From Tetraselmis striata (taxonomy: Eukaryota > Chlorophyta > Chlorodendrophyceae > Chlorodendrales > Chlorodendraceae): a DNA stretch of 64,000 bases. Of the stretch, positions 32,700-44,501 are shown in pieces (position 1 is the stretch's first letter; the number at the start of each line of letters is the position of its first letter). A program made the translations under genes and the position numbers. The stretch spans positions 62,001 through 126,000 of the forward strand of contig VCJN01001205.1 in NCBI GenBank assembly GCA_006384855.1, written 5' to 3'. Below the pieces are notes generated by a model, which worked only from the letters and a program-made list of their open reading frames with translations, was not told the DNA's origin and did no database searches.

Positions 32700-33530
32700 T
32701 TTAGTCGGAGTCGGGGGTACAGGAATCGGTGCGGCGGCGCACACCGTCATGCCTCGTCCTCCTCGGTGGTAGCAGTCCGTTTGCTAGGGCGGTCGGGCTG
32801 GGGCTTGGTAGGCTTCGTCGGCCGCGGTGGCTGCGCGTCTTGTCATTCTTCCCAGTGTCGGTGTTGGTGGTCTTGGTGCCGGTAGCTCCGCCGCCGCCGC
32901 CCCCGCCACTCCCTCCCGCTGCCGCCGGGTCCTCCGCTCCCGCCCTTGAATATGTGGGAGGCAGCTTGGGCCTTGGCAGTCTGCAAGAGGCTGACCTCGA
33001 GTCGCTTGTCGAGGGCGGCGAGTAGTCCGTCGACCCCGTTGGTCCCGCGCTCGGCAACGGCGGTGTCGAAGAAGCGGTTGTAGACGAGCCGTTCGGCGAC
33101 TCACTCGTTCCTCGCCTGAGAGCGTCTTCTTGCATTTGAATCGGCGTAGGTAGGTGAGGCGGTCCTCGGACCGGGCGTTGACCGTGGCGAGCGTGCGGAG
33201 AGCGGAGGCGAGTAGGTCGTACGCGGTGTCCGCCGGGGTAGTGGCGTTATTCGCGCGAAGCGTTGCTAGAGCGTCCTCGAGCGCCGCGTGAGCGGCGGCG
33301 GTAAAGATACCATAGCACATGATATGATGGTATTCGTCGCGCGTCGCGTGCTTCTCCTCCTCCGTGAGGTAGCGTTCCCACTCGTCTTGTCGCGGGGTCC
33401 ACATCCCGGGTGCTAGCAGCCCGACGGGGGGGCATGCACTCGGCGTACGCCCTGGGCATGACGTTCATCCTGTCCCGCGGGTCGATGAACGTACGTCGCG
33501 GGGCCATTAGGTTGTGCATGGAACCCAAGG
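32700..33530 (-). pseudogene. Gag-like region of the DIRS-like element
   Basis: The minus-strand frame starting at 33404 (MWTPRQDEWERYLTEEEKHA) is helical and hydrophilic, followed by LEDALATLRANNATTPADTA and LSGEERVSRRTARLQ. It sits where Gag is expected, before the reverse transcriptase, and ends in a Gly/Pro/Arg-rich part. The N-terminal portion continues in another frame up to about 33530. Assignment rests on position and composition, not on a motif. Confidence 0.4.
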
Positions 33531-33899
33531 GGAGGGCCGTCCTCTACGGTGCCACCCTCGGACGAGCCGTCGTCAGGCGTCGGGGGATTGGGCTTGTGCT
33601 TAGGTGCGGGTGGGGGGGGGGGGGGGGGGGGGGCGAGAGCGGGAGTCCAGCTCGTCGAGCCTCAGCACCAATCGTTGGACCACTGCAGTCAGGTCGGCGA
33701 CAGCGTCCGGGGCGGCGTGGCGGTCGTCACCGCTTGGCTCCTCGTGTGCGTCGGCGTACATGTCGTCAGGCGACTTGGGCGCAATCCTACTGTAGTCGCG
33801 TGGGTCTCGGTGAACGTCGTGAGAGGGTTAGTTGTAGAGGTCGGACCTTGCGAGACTACAAGAGTCCCAATGCTTTGCGTGAGCGATGGGCTCGGGCAA

Positions 33900-35283
33900 A
33901 AACACGAGGTGAGCGCGCCGCGTGGGACCGGAGCGTCATATTTAGGGAATGGGACCCGCGCGTCGCTGCCCGCGGGCGCTGGTAGTAGCTGAAACGTCCG
34001 GCGTTACTCCGCGCGGACTGGACAATACTAAGTCCCGGTGTAATTTAAACCTTTGTAATGATCAATATGATAAGAAAATTGCATATTAATAATGCGATTG
34101 CATACACGCGTTTCGCGGTTTCATGGGGGTGCGCATGCCCTTAAGCTTCTACGCACGGATAATGTGATAGTGAATGAATAAATTGTGGGAGTGTTGTGCC
34201 ATTTGGGTGATGACCTGGCATCGCAGCCGTGCACGCACCACTACCCCTACAATTTTGTCAGTGCTAAACAGGGCCTAAAACGGCATTCCAGCGCATCACG
34301 CAACGCGCTATGTGGCCCAAGCTTCACCATGTGGGTAGACCGTATCGAAGTCTTTCCGATGCACTACTGCCACGGCGCAGCGCAGGGAAGTGCGAGAGGA
34401 AAGATAGGCATTGTGCATTGCGAGCAAACAAAAGCCTGCTGATTTGGGGATACAATGAAGAGTTGTTTGTTTACTTGAGACCTATAGTGGGCTCGAGTCT
34501 GAGGCACATGGGTTGCACCTAGGTGCCCGCTACGGGGCCAAACGTTGGGCTCCAAAAGTTTGAGAACATGTTTTTGGGCTCGCAGACACCTTAATTTGAA
34601 AAATGGCAATTTTCTGAGAGCGAAAATCCGGGGAATATAAGCTCCCTGACAAACGTGAAAACGCTGTTGCCATGCGCTTTCCAACGCGACCTTGTGCGCC
34701 TCCATCCAACACCATTTCGCGAAGATATGCCTCTTTGCACACCTCCCAAGACTGCAATTGCTACGGCGCTCAGATTCATGAACCCTCTCGCGAAGAGACT
34801 CATTTCTGATCAATAAAAAGTGCGGAGTGGTTGGCGATTTCACTCTCAATACTGCGTATTTGCAAGGGACCCTGTCTGCTTCTGCCCCTGAAGCTGGCAG
34901 TAGCTTGCATTGGGGTTTTGGTTTAATTTGATTTCATTTCATGAATCATTCTTTCTGGTACGAGCTCTGCACCCCTGGGCAGCAACTGAACTTTGCCGGG
35001 TGCCGACCTGACGATTAGAACTCATTATTTTCCTGTCATCAGAATTGGGGCGATAGCGAATGTTATTAATTCTCGTAATGATGTCATGATGTATTTGTCC
35101 AAATTTGGACCAATAAGGGGATTTCGTGTTCTTAAAGTTGTTATTATTATAGTCGGGTCGGCACCCGTAGATAAGGATTGGACTATCCAGCTAGAGCTAG
35201 AGCTAGAGCCAGAGCTAGGGCTAGGGCTACAGCTAGTTACTCATTTTATGGGATGCGGTGATGCCCGCGAACTACTTGACAGC
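33900..35283. other. Intergenic, no gene recognised
   Basis: Balanced to AT-rich DNA with no recognisable protein. It includes a hexanucleotide array of GAGCTA/GGGCTA type at about 35190-35235 (GCTAGAGCTAGAGCTAGAG). Open frames on both strands look random. Confidence 0.45.
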
Positions 35284-35790
35284 TCAATGCGAGGTGCCCC
35301 TGTCACATCCGCCTAGAGTTTTGGCGATGCGGTCTGCTACTCTTCTGCGTGTGGTTCGCAGCTGCGTGAAGCGGTGAACGAGGTAGAAAAATGCCGCCGT
35401 GTTGGCCAAGAGGGCACAGACGAAAAACACGTCGTGGTCGCACTGGCAGGGGGCTGTCCTGGTTTGCGGTGTCCGGGCGCCGCTGTCGATGTGGACGGAC
35501 ACCTGGATGAAGAGGCACAGGACGGGGCGAGTGATGCGCCACCACATGACCAGTGAGGGGAGGCGCAGCCCGGGGGGACCGGACTCTGCTGCTGAGCACA
35601 TAACTATGGCTGGCCAGGGGGCGCACCTTCTGCGTGTCTTTCTTTGGGACGGCGGACTGCTTCGAGGCCTGTTCTTGAGGGGGGGTCCTAGGGAATACCC
35701 CATGCGCAGCGGCGGCTAATGAACACATGCCGGGGAAGCCCCACAGGAAGCAAGCCAAGGGGGGGGATAGCACTGCGTACACATGAAGCA
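35284..35790 (-). CDS. Possible exons of a membrane protein
   Basis: Weak candidate. The minus strand holds hydrophobic segments in different frames: MLHVYAVLSPPLACFLWGFP with GMCSLAAAAHG (about 35790-35700), SLVMWWRITRPVLCLFIQ (about 35555-35500) and HDVFFVCALLANTAAFFYLV (about 35435-35375), the last followed by a basic tail (RTTRRRVADRIAKTL) and a stop. AG/GT signals near the frame changes (for example CTTCATCCAG-GTGTCC at about 35502) allow a spliced multi-pass protein. It directly follows the stop of the secreted protein gene on the same strand, so it could be part of a longer transcript. No family is recognised. Confidence 0.3.
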
Positions 35791-35796
35791 TGTTGC

Positions 35797-37190
35797 TCAA
35801 ATAGGCAGAGTAGCGCACCCTGCGGAGGGACTTGCAGCCTTGTTGCCGTCATTCCTCGTGGGGGCTGGAGCCTCCTCTTTGACCACCGCATGCCTGCCCT
35901 CCGGCACCCCGGCCGGCCCCTTGGACGTCTGGTTTCTGGCACCGTTCCTGCACATCACAAAATAGTTCAGCCTAGGCAGATAAATATTTAAGCATATGCT
36001 TGCGCTCCTAATTGACAAAGACCGGGACCGCAACCAAGCAGGAATGGAGGTGGCGGTGGTAGTGTGTATGGTGGGGGGGGGGGGGGGGGGCACCCGGTGG
36101 ATAAATGAGCAGCCTTGTCTTGCGGTTTCTGAGGAGCAGCGGGTGCCTGCTTCTTGGGCATGTTGTTGCTGATGTAGTCCACCGTACACTCCCGGGCATC
36201 TATCCCAGCTATGTCTCTTGGGCGGCAGTCCTTCTTCATATTCACGTAGCAGAAGTCCACGCCGGACTCGCACCGCCCGTCGGTGACAGGCAGGAGCGCG
36301 GGGTCTTCTTGCATGACCACAGGGACATGCAGCAAGTCCAGAGAGTACTTGAGGTAGGTCTCAATGTTGAACACTTTCATCCTGTCCTCGCCCCCCTCGT
36401 CGACTGACTGATAGTGCTTTGCAGGGCCGCGCAGCGCGCGGTGCATGTACTTGCGTGGAATGAGCATGACTTTGTCGGGGTAGCCGCTCCACGCCGAGCA
36501 CGCTTTGACAACCACTGGGGACGAGCTCGCCATCGTAGGGGACCACGGAGCGAGATGTTGCCCGCCCTTGCTTCCAGTGGCGGCCGTGCTCCGAAGTAGC
36601 CGTTCCAGATCAAACGGGCGCAGAATCAGAGCGTTGTCTCGCAGCCGCATCACGACGTGGTACTGAGCGCCGTTCTCCCGCTCTGCGCGCTCAATCGCAT
36701 TCGCGCAGTCGCTCCAGCTGCGCATCTGGTCAAGGTGATTGCGCATGCGCTGCTCTGTGGGGATTGTCTTTGACGCCTGGTACCCCGGCCAGATGGAGGT
36801 GTTCACCTGCGGCACGGGACCCGCTGTCCGCTCCACGGTGTGAACGATCGCACCGTGAGCGGACATCTGCCTGGCTGCGTCCTCCAGCGAATCTGGCGCG
36901 ACTGTGCACTCATTGCTGGGGGCGAGGTTCACGTAGCGCGGTTTGCCGGCTTGCAGAACCAGGAAAAAGTCCACAGCTGCTATGTGGCGGTTGGGCTGCA
37001 ACAGGTTGGCCATTTTGGACTTGAGCTCCAGGCGGCCGACCTGCCCCACCACGCACACGGCCGCCCGCAGCTCAGAGGACGTCTCCTCCGCCGCTGGCTG
37101 GTCAGCTTGAACCGCTGTGTTGAACTCATAGCTGGCGCCCAGGAGCACGAGCAGAAACGCCGCGGTTCCGAATCGATGGGGCGGCGCCAT
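35797..37190 (-). CDS. Secreted glycosyltransferase-like protein, two exons
   Basis: Exons 37190-36094 and 35947-35797 (minus) join in phase 2 into 415 residues. The N-terminus is a signal peptide or signal anchor (APPHRFGTAAFLLVLLGASY), so it acts in the secretory pathway. The body begins with AAVCVVGQVGRLELKSKMAN, continues with VDFFLVLQ, and has QYHVVMRLRDNALILRPFDL at about residues 180-199. Such a central R-x-R-x-(D/N) block with a following P is seen in algal and plant proteins with a glycosyltransferase-like fold; a metal-binding DxD is not obvious, so activity is unproven. Cys residues in the second half (CESGVDFCYV, KKDCRPRD) fit a lumenal protein. The C-terminal exon is a hydrophilic tail (KGPAGVPEGRHAVVKEEAPA). 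The 146-base intron starts GTGCCCC with a long C run directly after the donor. Confidence 0.7.
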
Positions 37191-38490
37191 CCTGGCCCTG
37201 TGAATCGGTAAAGGGTTAATGGCGTCACGTCCAGAGCAAAATCAGTCGGAACGCAAAACCACGACTCGTTGGCCCGCGTCTACCGCTGCGTGTGAGCCCT
37301 TCGGGATTCGAATGCGGCGGTGGTCGAGTCTCTATGCCTGTCCTACGATGGCACGTGGACGCGGCGTCTTTGGAGGATTGCACGTGCCTAGGTCACGATC
37401 TGGACATCCAGGTGAGGGTTCCGGTCCTGGCCTGGGGTACTTTTCTTGCCGCTTTCTGTGCCCCGTTGACCGTTTCGACGCGACCGACGGAGAAGGCCGG
37501 CTGCCAGGTCGGTGGATGCCGACACGCAGCGCGGTTGTCAAGACCGCAACATGCAGGTGTTGATGTGTAATCAAGCTAATCGGGGGCTTTGTGCGGCGCC
37601 AAGGACCGAGCGCATGGTTGAGGGGCGGGCGCCGAGGAGGTCCGCGTGGCACCGGTTCGCGCGTGGCACCAGCATCGCGCGGGCACCGGCCTGCAGCAGG
37701 CCGGGCACGACATGTAGCAGGCCGCGGAAGAGTTGCGCACCTTCACTGTTCACGCAGTCTCCCTTCCTGGGCGCTATTTACGCAACGTGCGGCCCCTGAC
37801 GCAGAAGGGGGCAGGCTTCGCCGACGCGGGCTTTGGTGGTGTGAGACTTTGAATCGCGACCAGCGACACCAGTAGTTGCGCCGCTGCCTGACGCCACTTT
37901 GTCGTGCCCACAGCCCACATGAAGCTACTAGTCCCTGATCCTGATCCTACTCTGTGCGGGCCCTCCTATATCGTACCAGGAAAGTCGTACGTGGTACGAA
38001 AATTACCCGCTGACCACGTCGTCGCCCCGAGCAACTTTCCGGTACAGGTATTGGAAATCTTCCGCGTACGATTTAGCGCTACAAAGCTGGCGGTACAGGT
38101 ACTGCCAAAAGTGCAGATATCTTTCAAGGTTTTGGCACCGAGGGCAGCACGCCACTCAGTGCGCAGACGAGGGAGGGAGGGTTTGCGTGAGTGGGAACTC
38201 GCGCAAATGCAGGTGGTCGCCCCGCTGCGTAAAGGAGCGTCTTATGCCTGCAATCGCTGGTGGATGTCCATCGCTGCGACGCAGGCGGTAAATCCTGCGT
38301 CGACAAATTTGAGTGAGAAGCCGAAGCATCCCGCCTTCATCACGCACGCGCACGCACGAGGACATAGGCCCAGTGTAATCTAAACCTTTATTGTTGGCAA
38401 TATGGCCATTTACGAACCAGGGGGCCATTCGTTTTGCCATAAACTCGCCAATTGGCGTGGCACGATCGCCGGCCGGCCGCCCCCATGCAT
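37191..38490. other. Intergenic, no gene recognised
   Basis: Upstream region of the secreted protein gene, followed by DNA with no recognised coding sequence. The DNA around 37.9-38.1 kb has several GTAC-centred words (GTACGTGGTACG, CGGTACAGGTA). Confidence 0.4.
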
Positions 38491-38494
38491 GGCG

Positions 38495-38870
38495 TCAGCC
38501 AGCCAAAGAAATATGCCAGGCTGCCGCACACGGCATCGCAGTATGGTCGATGTAGTCCATCACCAAGTCAGACTCCTCGCCCCAGCCGCTGAAATGCTTG
38601 ATTTCTTTTTGCATCATCCCGCCGATGATGTAGGCGGCAGTAGCCGCGCACTTCCGTAGAGATGAGTGCGATGTCCAGGAGAATTCCTCCGGGGGCTGTT
38701 CGTCAACGGCCACGAGGACGGGTTGCATCCAGCGGGTCCATGTGTCCGCTGTCTAGGGGACCCGCATGCTCGTATGCGACGTCTCACAGCCAGCTCCCGA
38801 CCGAAACCTGCGTTGCACCGAGCCCATGGCCTCCCGCGCATCCGCACCTACCTGCACGGGAGCGTGGGCG
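38495..38870 (-). pseudogene. Tyrosine recombinase catalytic fragment
   Basis: The minus strand reads WTSHSSLRKCAATAAYIIG then GWGEESDLVMDYIDHTAMP. This has the layout of the DIRS-type tyrosine recombinase C-terminus, with the conserved Arg in the SLRK box and the nucleophile Tyr in the DYID box. Upstream, in another frame, DTWTRWMQPVLVAVDEQPPE supplies the preceding block. The rest of the enzyme is missing, so this is a remnant of the same element class as at 30 kb. Confidence 0.65.
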
Positions 38871-38887
38871 GAGGCTAGGCGCAAACC

Positions 38888-39780
38888 CTAAACACGGAGC
38901 CGCCGCCGAGCGGGCGTACTCGCAGCGGCTCGCCGGTCTTGGCCCGGTCCTCGCGCGCGGCGGGATCTTCCTTGTGGAGCGCAAAGACGGTGCCACTTGC
39001 CAAAAAAGCCGCAGTGCACGAGTGGCTGGCACAGCCCCGCCAGGCAGTGGTTCACCCACAAGCGCCACGAAGGTACGTCCATGTCCCTGATGTGCTCCCA
39101 ACGCCACAAGTCCACATGCCTAGCGGAAAGGCGGGGAGGTAGCACGGCGTAGAACCCGCCTCTTGTCCTGCCCCCACCGCCGAACCTCATCCGCATTGCC
39201 ACCCCACGACGGCGGCGCCCGCCGCAGGTCCGGTGGTTCCTCGGGGGGGGGGGGGGGGGGGGGGGGGAGTACTCCGGGTCGGTGGGGGCATGAGGCGGAT
39301 GGAGGGCCTCCAAGACAGAGAGCGCCGCAGCGGCGTCGGATACCATACCGAGGTCGGCGGTGTCTTGCGCTTGGCGGCGAGCGCGCCGCAGCTCCTGCAC
39401 AGCGGTGAGTTTTGCCGCCCCGGCGGCGGTGAGCATCTACCACCGCCGGTGGCACCCCATCCGTCGCAGCATCGGCGCCCCCCTCCGCACCTTTGAAGAA
39501 GCCGCCCACGCCCTCGCAGACCGCCCGCGCTTCCGCCGGCGGGCACTCCGAGACGTGCCGCCGACAGCTCCCCCGCCGCCTCCATCTAGTAATTGTGTAA
39601 GTCGCCGCCGCCCCGTGACTCGCGCCACAATTGCTGCATCTGTCCCGTACACCGAGAAGCCGTCGCGCACATCATCCCCCGCCTCCACAGCCGCACTCGC
39701 CGCTCCGCCAATTTCCGCACAGTCAACCGCGGGGCTGCTGGATGGGTAGGGTTGCAGTAGCACCTCCGCTACAAGCACGC
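38888..39780 (-). pseudogene. Retroelement-like coding remains
   Basis: The minus strand has protein-like blocks in changing frames: VDLWRWEHIRDMDVPSWRLW, WVNHCLAGLCQPLVHCGFFG (about 39110-39020) and EPLRVRPLGGG, the last reminiscent of the RPI/GxxLRR block of RT proteins. Farther upstream GFSVYGTDAAIVARVTGRRR and VQELRRARRQAQDTADLG look like the N-terminal protein of a retroelement. A plus-strand G run (39243-39267) appears as a Pro insert. The family assignment is tentative. Confidence 0.35.
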
Positions 39781-42700
39781 AGACCGCGTGTTAGGGGTTA
39801 CCACCATAACCTTGCTTGCATACCTATACACACACACCTATACCGTCATGCATACTCATACCACTCCCTTATACTAAATAACACAAGAACACGCAACCAA
39901 GTTGCTCATCAGCCCACACACATATGCTTGCCACATGCCTGTCACATGCTCGCCACACGCATGCCTCAAGCTCGCCACATGCCATACTTTCACCAGCCAT
40001 ACATGACAACCCGATGACTCCCTGATGACAACAAGTCAAGCCTAGATAGCATACATGAACCTACATGCCTACATGCAAACCGACTGCCAAACGGACAGTG
40101 GTACAAAAGCCGTGTATGCCTTGGCATACTGTAACAATTTTTCTTTGTTGCAAACCTTTTCCTTGCCTATGCTCAAGTTCCGCGCCTGAAGCGCACACTG
40201 TGCCTTCGGCCCAGTGCGACCGGTGGTCGGTAGGAAGGAAGCGGTGAGCATAGGCAAGCGCACGGTCTAGCAAGGGGGAGAGGACATGCCGAGCCGCGGG
40301 ACAAACGCCGACAGCCGTACCCCGCAGCGGCGTACGGGGCACCATCCGGCAGACGTCACGGTTAGCGCACCACCGAGCGGTGGCCTAGGGTGGCATCGTG
40401 GGCGGCTGAGGCAGTAGCCGGCGCGTGCTGGCGCTGTAGCGCCCGCACGCGAGCTGCCGACGCCGGGAGAGCCACACCGGGGGGCGGAGCCGTGGGAGGG
40501 GGGCGGGGGGGGGGGGGGGGGGGTTGCAGAACTCGCAGGTGGCGGCACGGGCCGCCGCTCGCGCGCCATGGAACACGTGGTGGCCCGAGCTGGGCAGCCG
40601 GCTCGGGGAGTGCACCGCACATGCACAGAGGGATCGAAAGTCGCAGCGTAGCCGATGTGCCGCGTGGTAGCTACCGCCGGGACGTCGGGCCCCATCCCGT
40701 GGCTCACGTGCATGTACATGGGGCGGGCCGATGGTAGGTGCGTCCGCAACCGCCATAACGCAACACCGGAACTGCCAGCCAACGCCCCCGCCGGGCGTCG
40801 GCGAATGCACCCGCGGCATCGCAACACCGCGCGCGCCCACCGCCACCACCGCCCCCGCCGGAACCGTGACCCACACGGTAGACGCCCTAGCAGAGGGGCT
40901 TGGGGGTCGGAGGACGGCCCAATACGGTGCTGAACCTCCACCGGCCACATCATAGCCAGAAGCCGGGGGTTGATGGGGGAAGAAACATACATATACAAGT
41001 AGACCCATTGCATGCAGAGTGTGGAATCCAGAGGGCCGCAACGATCAGTTGTAGTAGTAGCTAAACTGTACAACTCCGCGTCCGCCGACCTGCTGACCGG
41101 GGCCCGGCGTCCGTCGACGGACGGGCGGCGAGGCGGACGGGCGACGGTCGTCCGGCGTCCAAGTCCGGTCCACGCGGCGGGCTCGGCGCCTCGCGCCATG
41201 CACGCCCCGTAGACCTGACGAACGGCGACGACCGGCCCGACCGGCGGCGGCCGGGCGGCCGGCCGACCGCGGTACCCGTACCGGTACAGGTTGTCAGCAT
41301 GGAAGCGCGGCGGAATTTTTGGCCTGCGCGGAATTATCACGGAATCTATAACGGATACATTTTTGATATATCTAATAATCTATGCGAAACCGTTCCGAAA
41401 GTCGGCGACAGACAGACAGACAGACAGAAACACCCACAGGTGGACAGACAGACTCACAGACTCACATCGTTCATTAATACGGTAGGTAGGATGGTATGAT
41501 TGTCCATAGATGCTGCTCCTGCGGCTGTTACTTCGACTACGATCAGGGGTACCCCTGCCACGATGATCGATGCAGATGAGTGTGATGAATTTTATCGCGA
41601 TTTGTAAGAAAATTCAAATAATGAGCGACATCATTCCTAAATATTTGCGCAGTAAGAATGATACCTGTACGTATTTGCTGGGTTTCTTTCACGAAAACCG
41701 ACACTACCAATATATTTCCTCTTCTATTCGTATTATATTCTGTTCTCGTTCAGGAAGTGTCATCCCATAGAACTGGTAAAGGAGTATTATTAAGTTCACC
41801 GCCGCCGAGCAGCTCGCGCCACATCATCATCGTCATCAGCGCAAATACGGCGCGCACACTCGTACCGTATCTGGTACGGGTACTGTTCCCGTTCCCGTAG
41901 GGGGCGCGGGATTTCCGAGTCGTCGTTTTGTAATTATATCGAACACATACAAGAGTCCTCGTATATTTAGTCGCTACATGAGCTAGCAGCAGAAGGCGAT
42001 ATCGGAAATCACCAAAAAAGAGGACAATCAGAAAGGTCCTCGTAGAGAGTTCCTCGTATCGTCGCTACCATCAGTATCCCTAAGGATTATACCAACCAGC
42101 TAGCTCATGTGAGTATTATATACCTGTACATACCAACTGAGGATTGCTACCGACTACAGCAAGCAGCGGCGCACGCGTTGTGGGGATTGCTACCGGCAGC
42201 AAGCGGCGCCGGATCAGGCCGCGCGACGGTTTCTCCTCGGATTATGCCTTCATAGTATCTTCACACCGCAGAAACGCTCGGCAGCGGCCTCTTCGCTAGT
42301 CAGGTAACGGCAGGAATTGCGCCGTGCTCGGCGACCTCTTTCCAGGCACTGCATCAAAAAGCCTGGATCCGGAGCGTTGCTTTATATTGCAGTGGGCCAG
42401 CATCAGGACTCATCGGCTCCGTAATGTGCAGGCGATATATGAAATAAGCGGCGTGGGCGGCGCGGGTTGCGTACTGCGGACCAGCGATCAGGTCTGACAC
42501 CTTCCCTCACATCTGCCGATGAGTTGAGACCTGCCTGTCGGCGTTGGCTTAGCCACTCGATCGCACCCCGCACGGTGGTGTCATGTGTTTTGCATCGGCG
42601 TAGGTATAGACGACTCCCTGCAGCAGAAGTATACTGAGCAGCATCTTCACCAGCAGGGAGGAACACACAACCTCGTCTGCCGCATTGACCCCCCCCTGAC

Positions 42701-43177
42701 GCGGATGGGAGAGCAAGGTGCCGCTCAGGAGACTGTGACAAACGGATAGCATGTGAGTATCGAAATCAAAGGGGTAGGCTTTGACAGTGGGCGTGATGTG
42801 ACTTGCCGGGCTCACCAGATGGGAGGCTGCTTGGGTCTTCTGCCAATGTACTCACGCCCCGTCCTCAATGAACATCCCAGCCATCTCATATCCCGCGTCA
42901 GGCAATTTATGCTACTCGCCTTGAACACTCTCCCCACATGCACGGCTTGGCTCACCCACGCTTCGCTGATTTCCTTGAAATGCAGCTGAGTATACATCTC
43001 CGACTTGGAGGCCGTTCTACTCCGACGGCGCGGCCCTCTGCACCGTGGTACACTGCCAGCGACACGGCGGTGGCGGAAGAGCCATACGGGACGGGGCACG
43101 ACCGTACATAACTCGATAGTTGGGCGGCACCGGCTACGGCGAGCGACCAGCGAGGCATCGCCCAGAACATCTCATCC
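39781..43177. other. Gene-poor stretch
   Basis: No credible gene. A long minus-strand frame at 40267-41340 is a GC-rich shadow with polyproline from a G run (about 40503-40523). Also present are a CATACA/CCACATGC-rich stretch (39800-40000), a GACA tetranucleotide array (about 41406-41430), a TAGTCGCTA word (41968) and AT-rich DNA between 41300 and 42150. Confidence 0.45.
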
Positions 43178-44447
43178 ATGGCAGATTCAGAGGTGACGAT
43201 GGCGACAGACTCCCTACCGCCTTCCTTTTCAAAGCGAGGAGTCACATTGCGGTGGCTGTCCGACTTCTGCTCCAACCTTCCACACGCCCTCCGTGATGCT
43301 GAGGCCGAATACCTCTGGGAGAGAGTGGTGTGCCCGAAGCTCGAGGCAGGACGCTTCAACTGCTACGTTGAGCTGCCCGAAGCACGGGATTCAGCGGTCC
43401 CAGCCACCCACTGCGTGCTGCAGGCCTCGGGTGTGCCCCTCGCCGTGGTGGTGAGAAGCCTGATGGCAAGCTTTCCCGCCCCCATGCATGAACAAGTGGC
43501 CGTGTGGATGCCACTCTTCTCGTTCGGCCGGCCATGGAACTGGAACCCCTATCAGTCTGAGCGAATCCACGTGGAGGACTTTGGCTGTGACGCTGCGGCG
43601 GTGCTGCAAGCTGCCGCGGAGGCCACGGCCGGCCAGGTGCTTGTGCTGCTGGACCCCCGGGGCGAATGCTTTTCCAGCTGGCCCTGCATGTTTGCCTTGG
43701 CCACCGGTCACGACATCTGCTGCCGGCAGAGCCAGGCCGGAGCTCCACGCGCGGTGTCGCTGCTGCCTTGGGTCGCCAATGGGACCGACACCCCGGCGAC
43801 ATCGCAGCGCCGGGCGCCCCCCGATCCAGGGCAGATGGCGGCGGTTGTGATGCAGTTCACGGTTGGGAGACTCGGGGCTGTGTTCAGCGACAAGCCGTGG
43901 GGAAGCCCGGAGTATGGATTGGGAATCCCGCCCGAGAGAGTGTTGTTCAACCACTGGGTCCGGGAGGCCGTGGCCGCGGCTGTCACCGGCATGGGCCGCG
44001 CGGCTGCGCAGAGTGATGACATTCTGCAGCTACAGATAGCCGTGGTGGCGGCTCAGGCGCTTGCCGCAACACGGAGGGTGACGCTAGCATCGACGCTGTG
44101 CCGCACTGTTCTGGATAAGCTGACGAAACCCAGAGGCGACGGCCCGTCTGCGCAGCTGCATGCAAAGGTGGAGATTGATGCGAGGTGGCTCCTCGCTAAC
44201 GCGGAAGTGGAGGAGGGCGGCGCCAGCGCCGACCCGCGGGGCGCGCAGCGTGAGATGCGCGACATGCTCGAGACGATGGCCAGCATGCCAGAGCAGTACC
44301 CTTTGCATGTGAGGGCACGGCGATCGCAAAGGGTGAGCACGCCCCGGTTGCAGGCTTGGCGACAGCGACCTGAGTATCTGTGATATATATATATATATGT
44401 ATATAGAGATATACGCATATATATATGTATATATATATATTATATAT

Positions 44448-44501
<54 letters not shown>

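Larger units (their letters stand above)
29901..33530 (-). mobile_element. DIRS-like retroelement remains
   Basis: Read on the minus strand, the order is a Gag-like segment (33530-32700), reverse transcriptase (32680-31940), RNase H and a trailing conserved block (31640-30660), a tyrosine-recombinase N-terminal piece (about 30310-30120) and a second partial RNase H-proximal piece (30060-29930). The pairing of an RT/RNase H with a tyrosine recombinase, and no integrase, points to the DIRS type. Stops and frame changes run throughout, and the repeat of the MTPQLRRD segment shows that at least two copies are joined or nested. No terminal repeats were identified, so the borders are approximate. 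Confidence 0.65.

Noticed and set aside
40267-41340. 357-residue minus-strand frame
   Set aside because: It has Arg/Pro-rich shadow composition, a homopolymer-derived polyproline and no motif.
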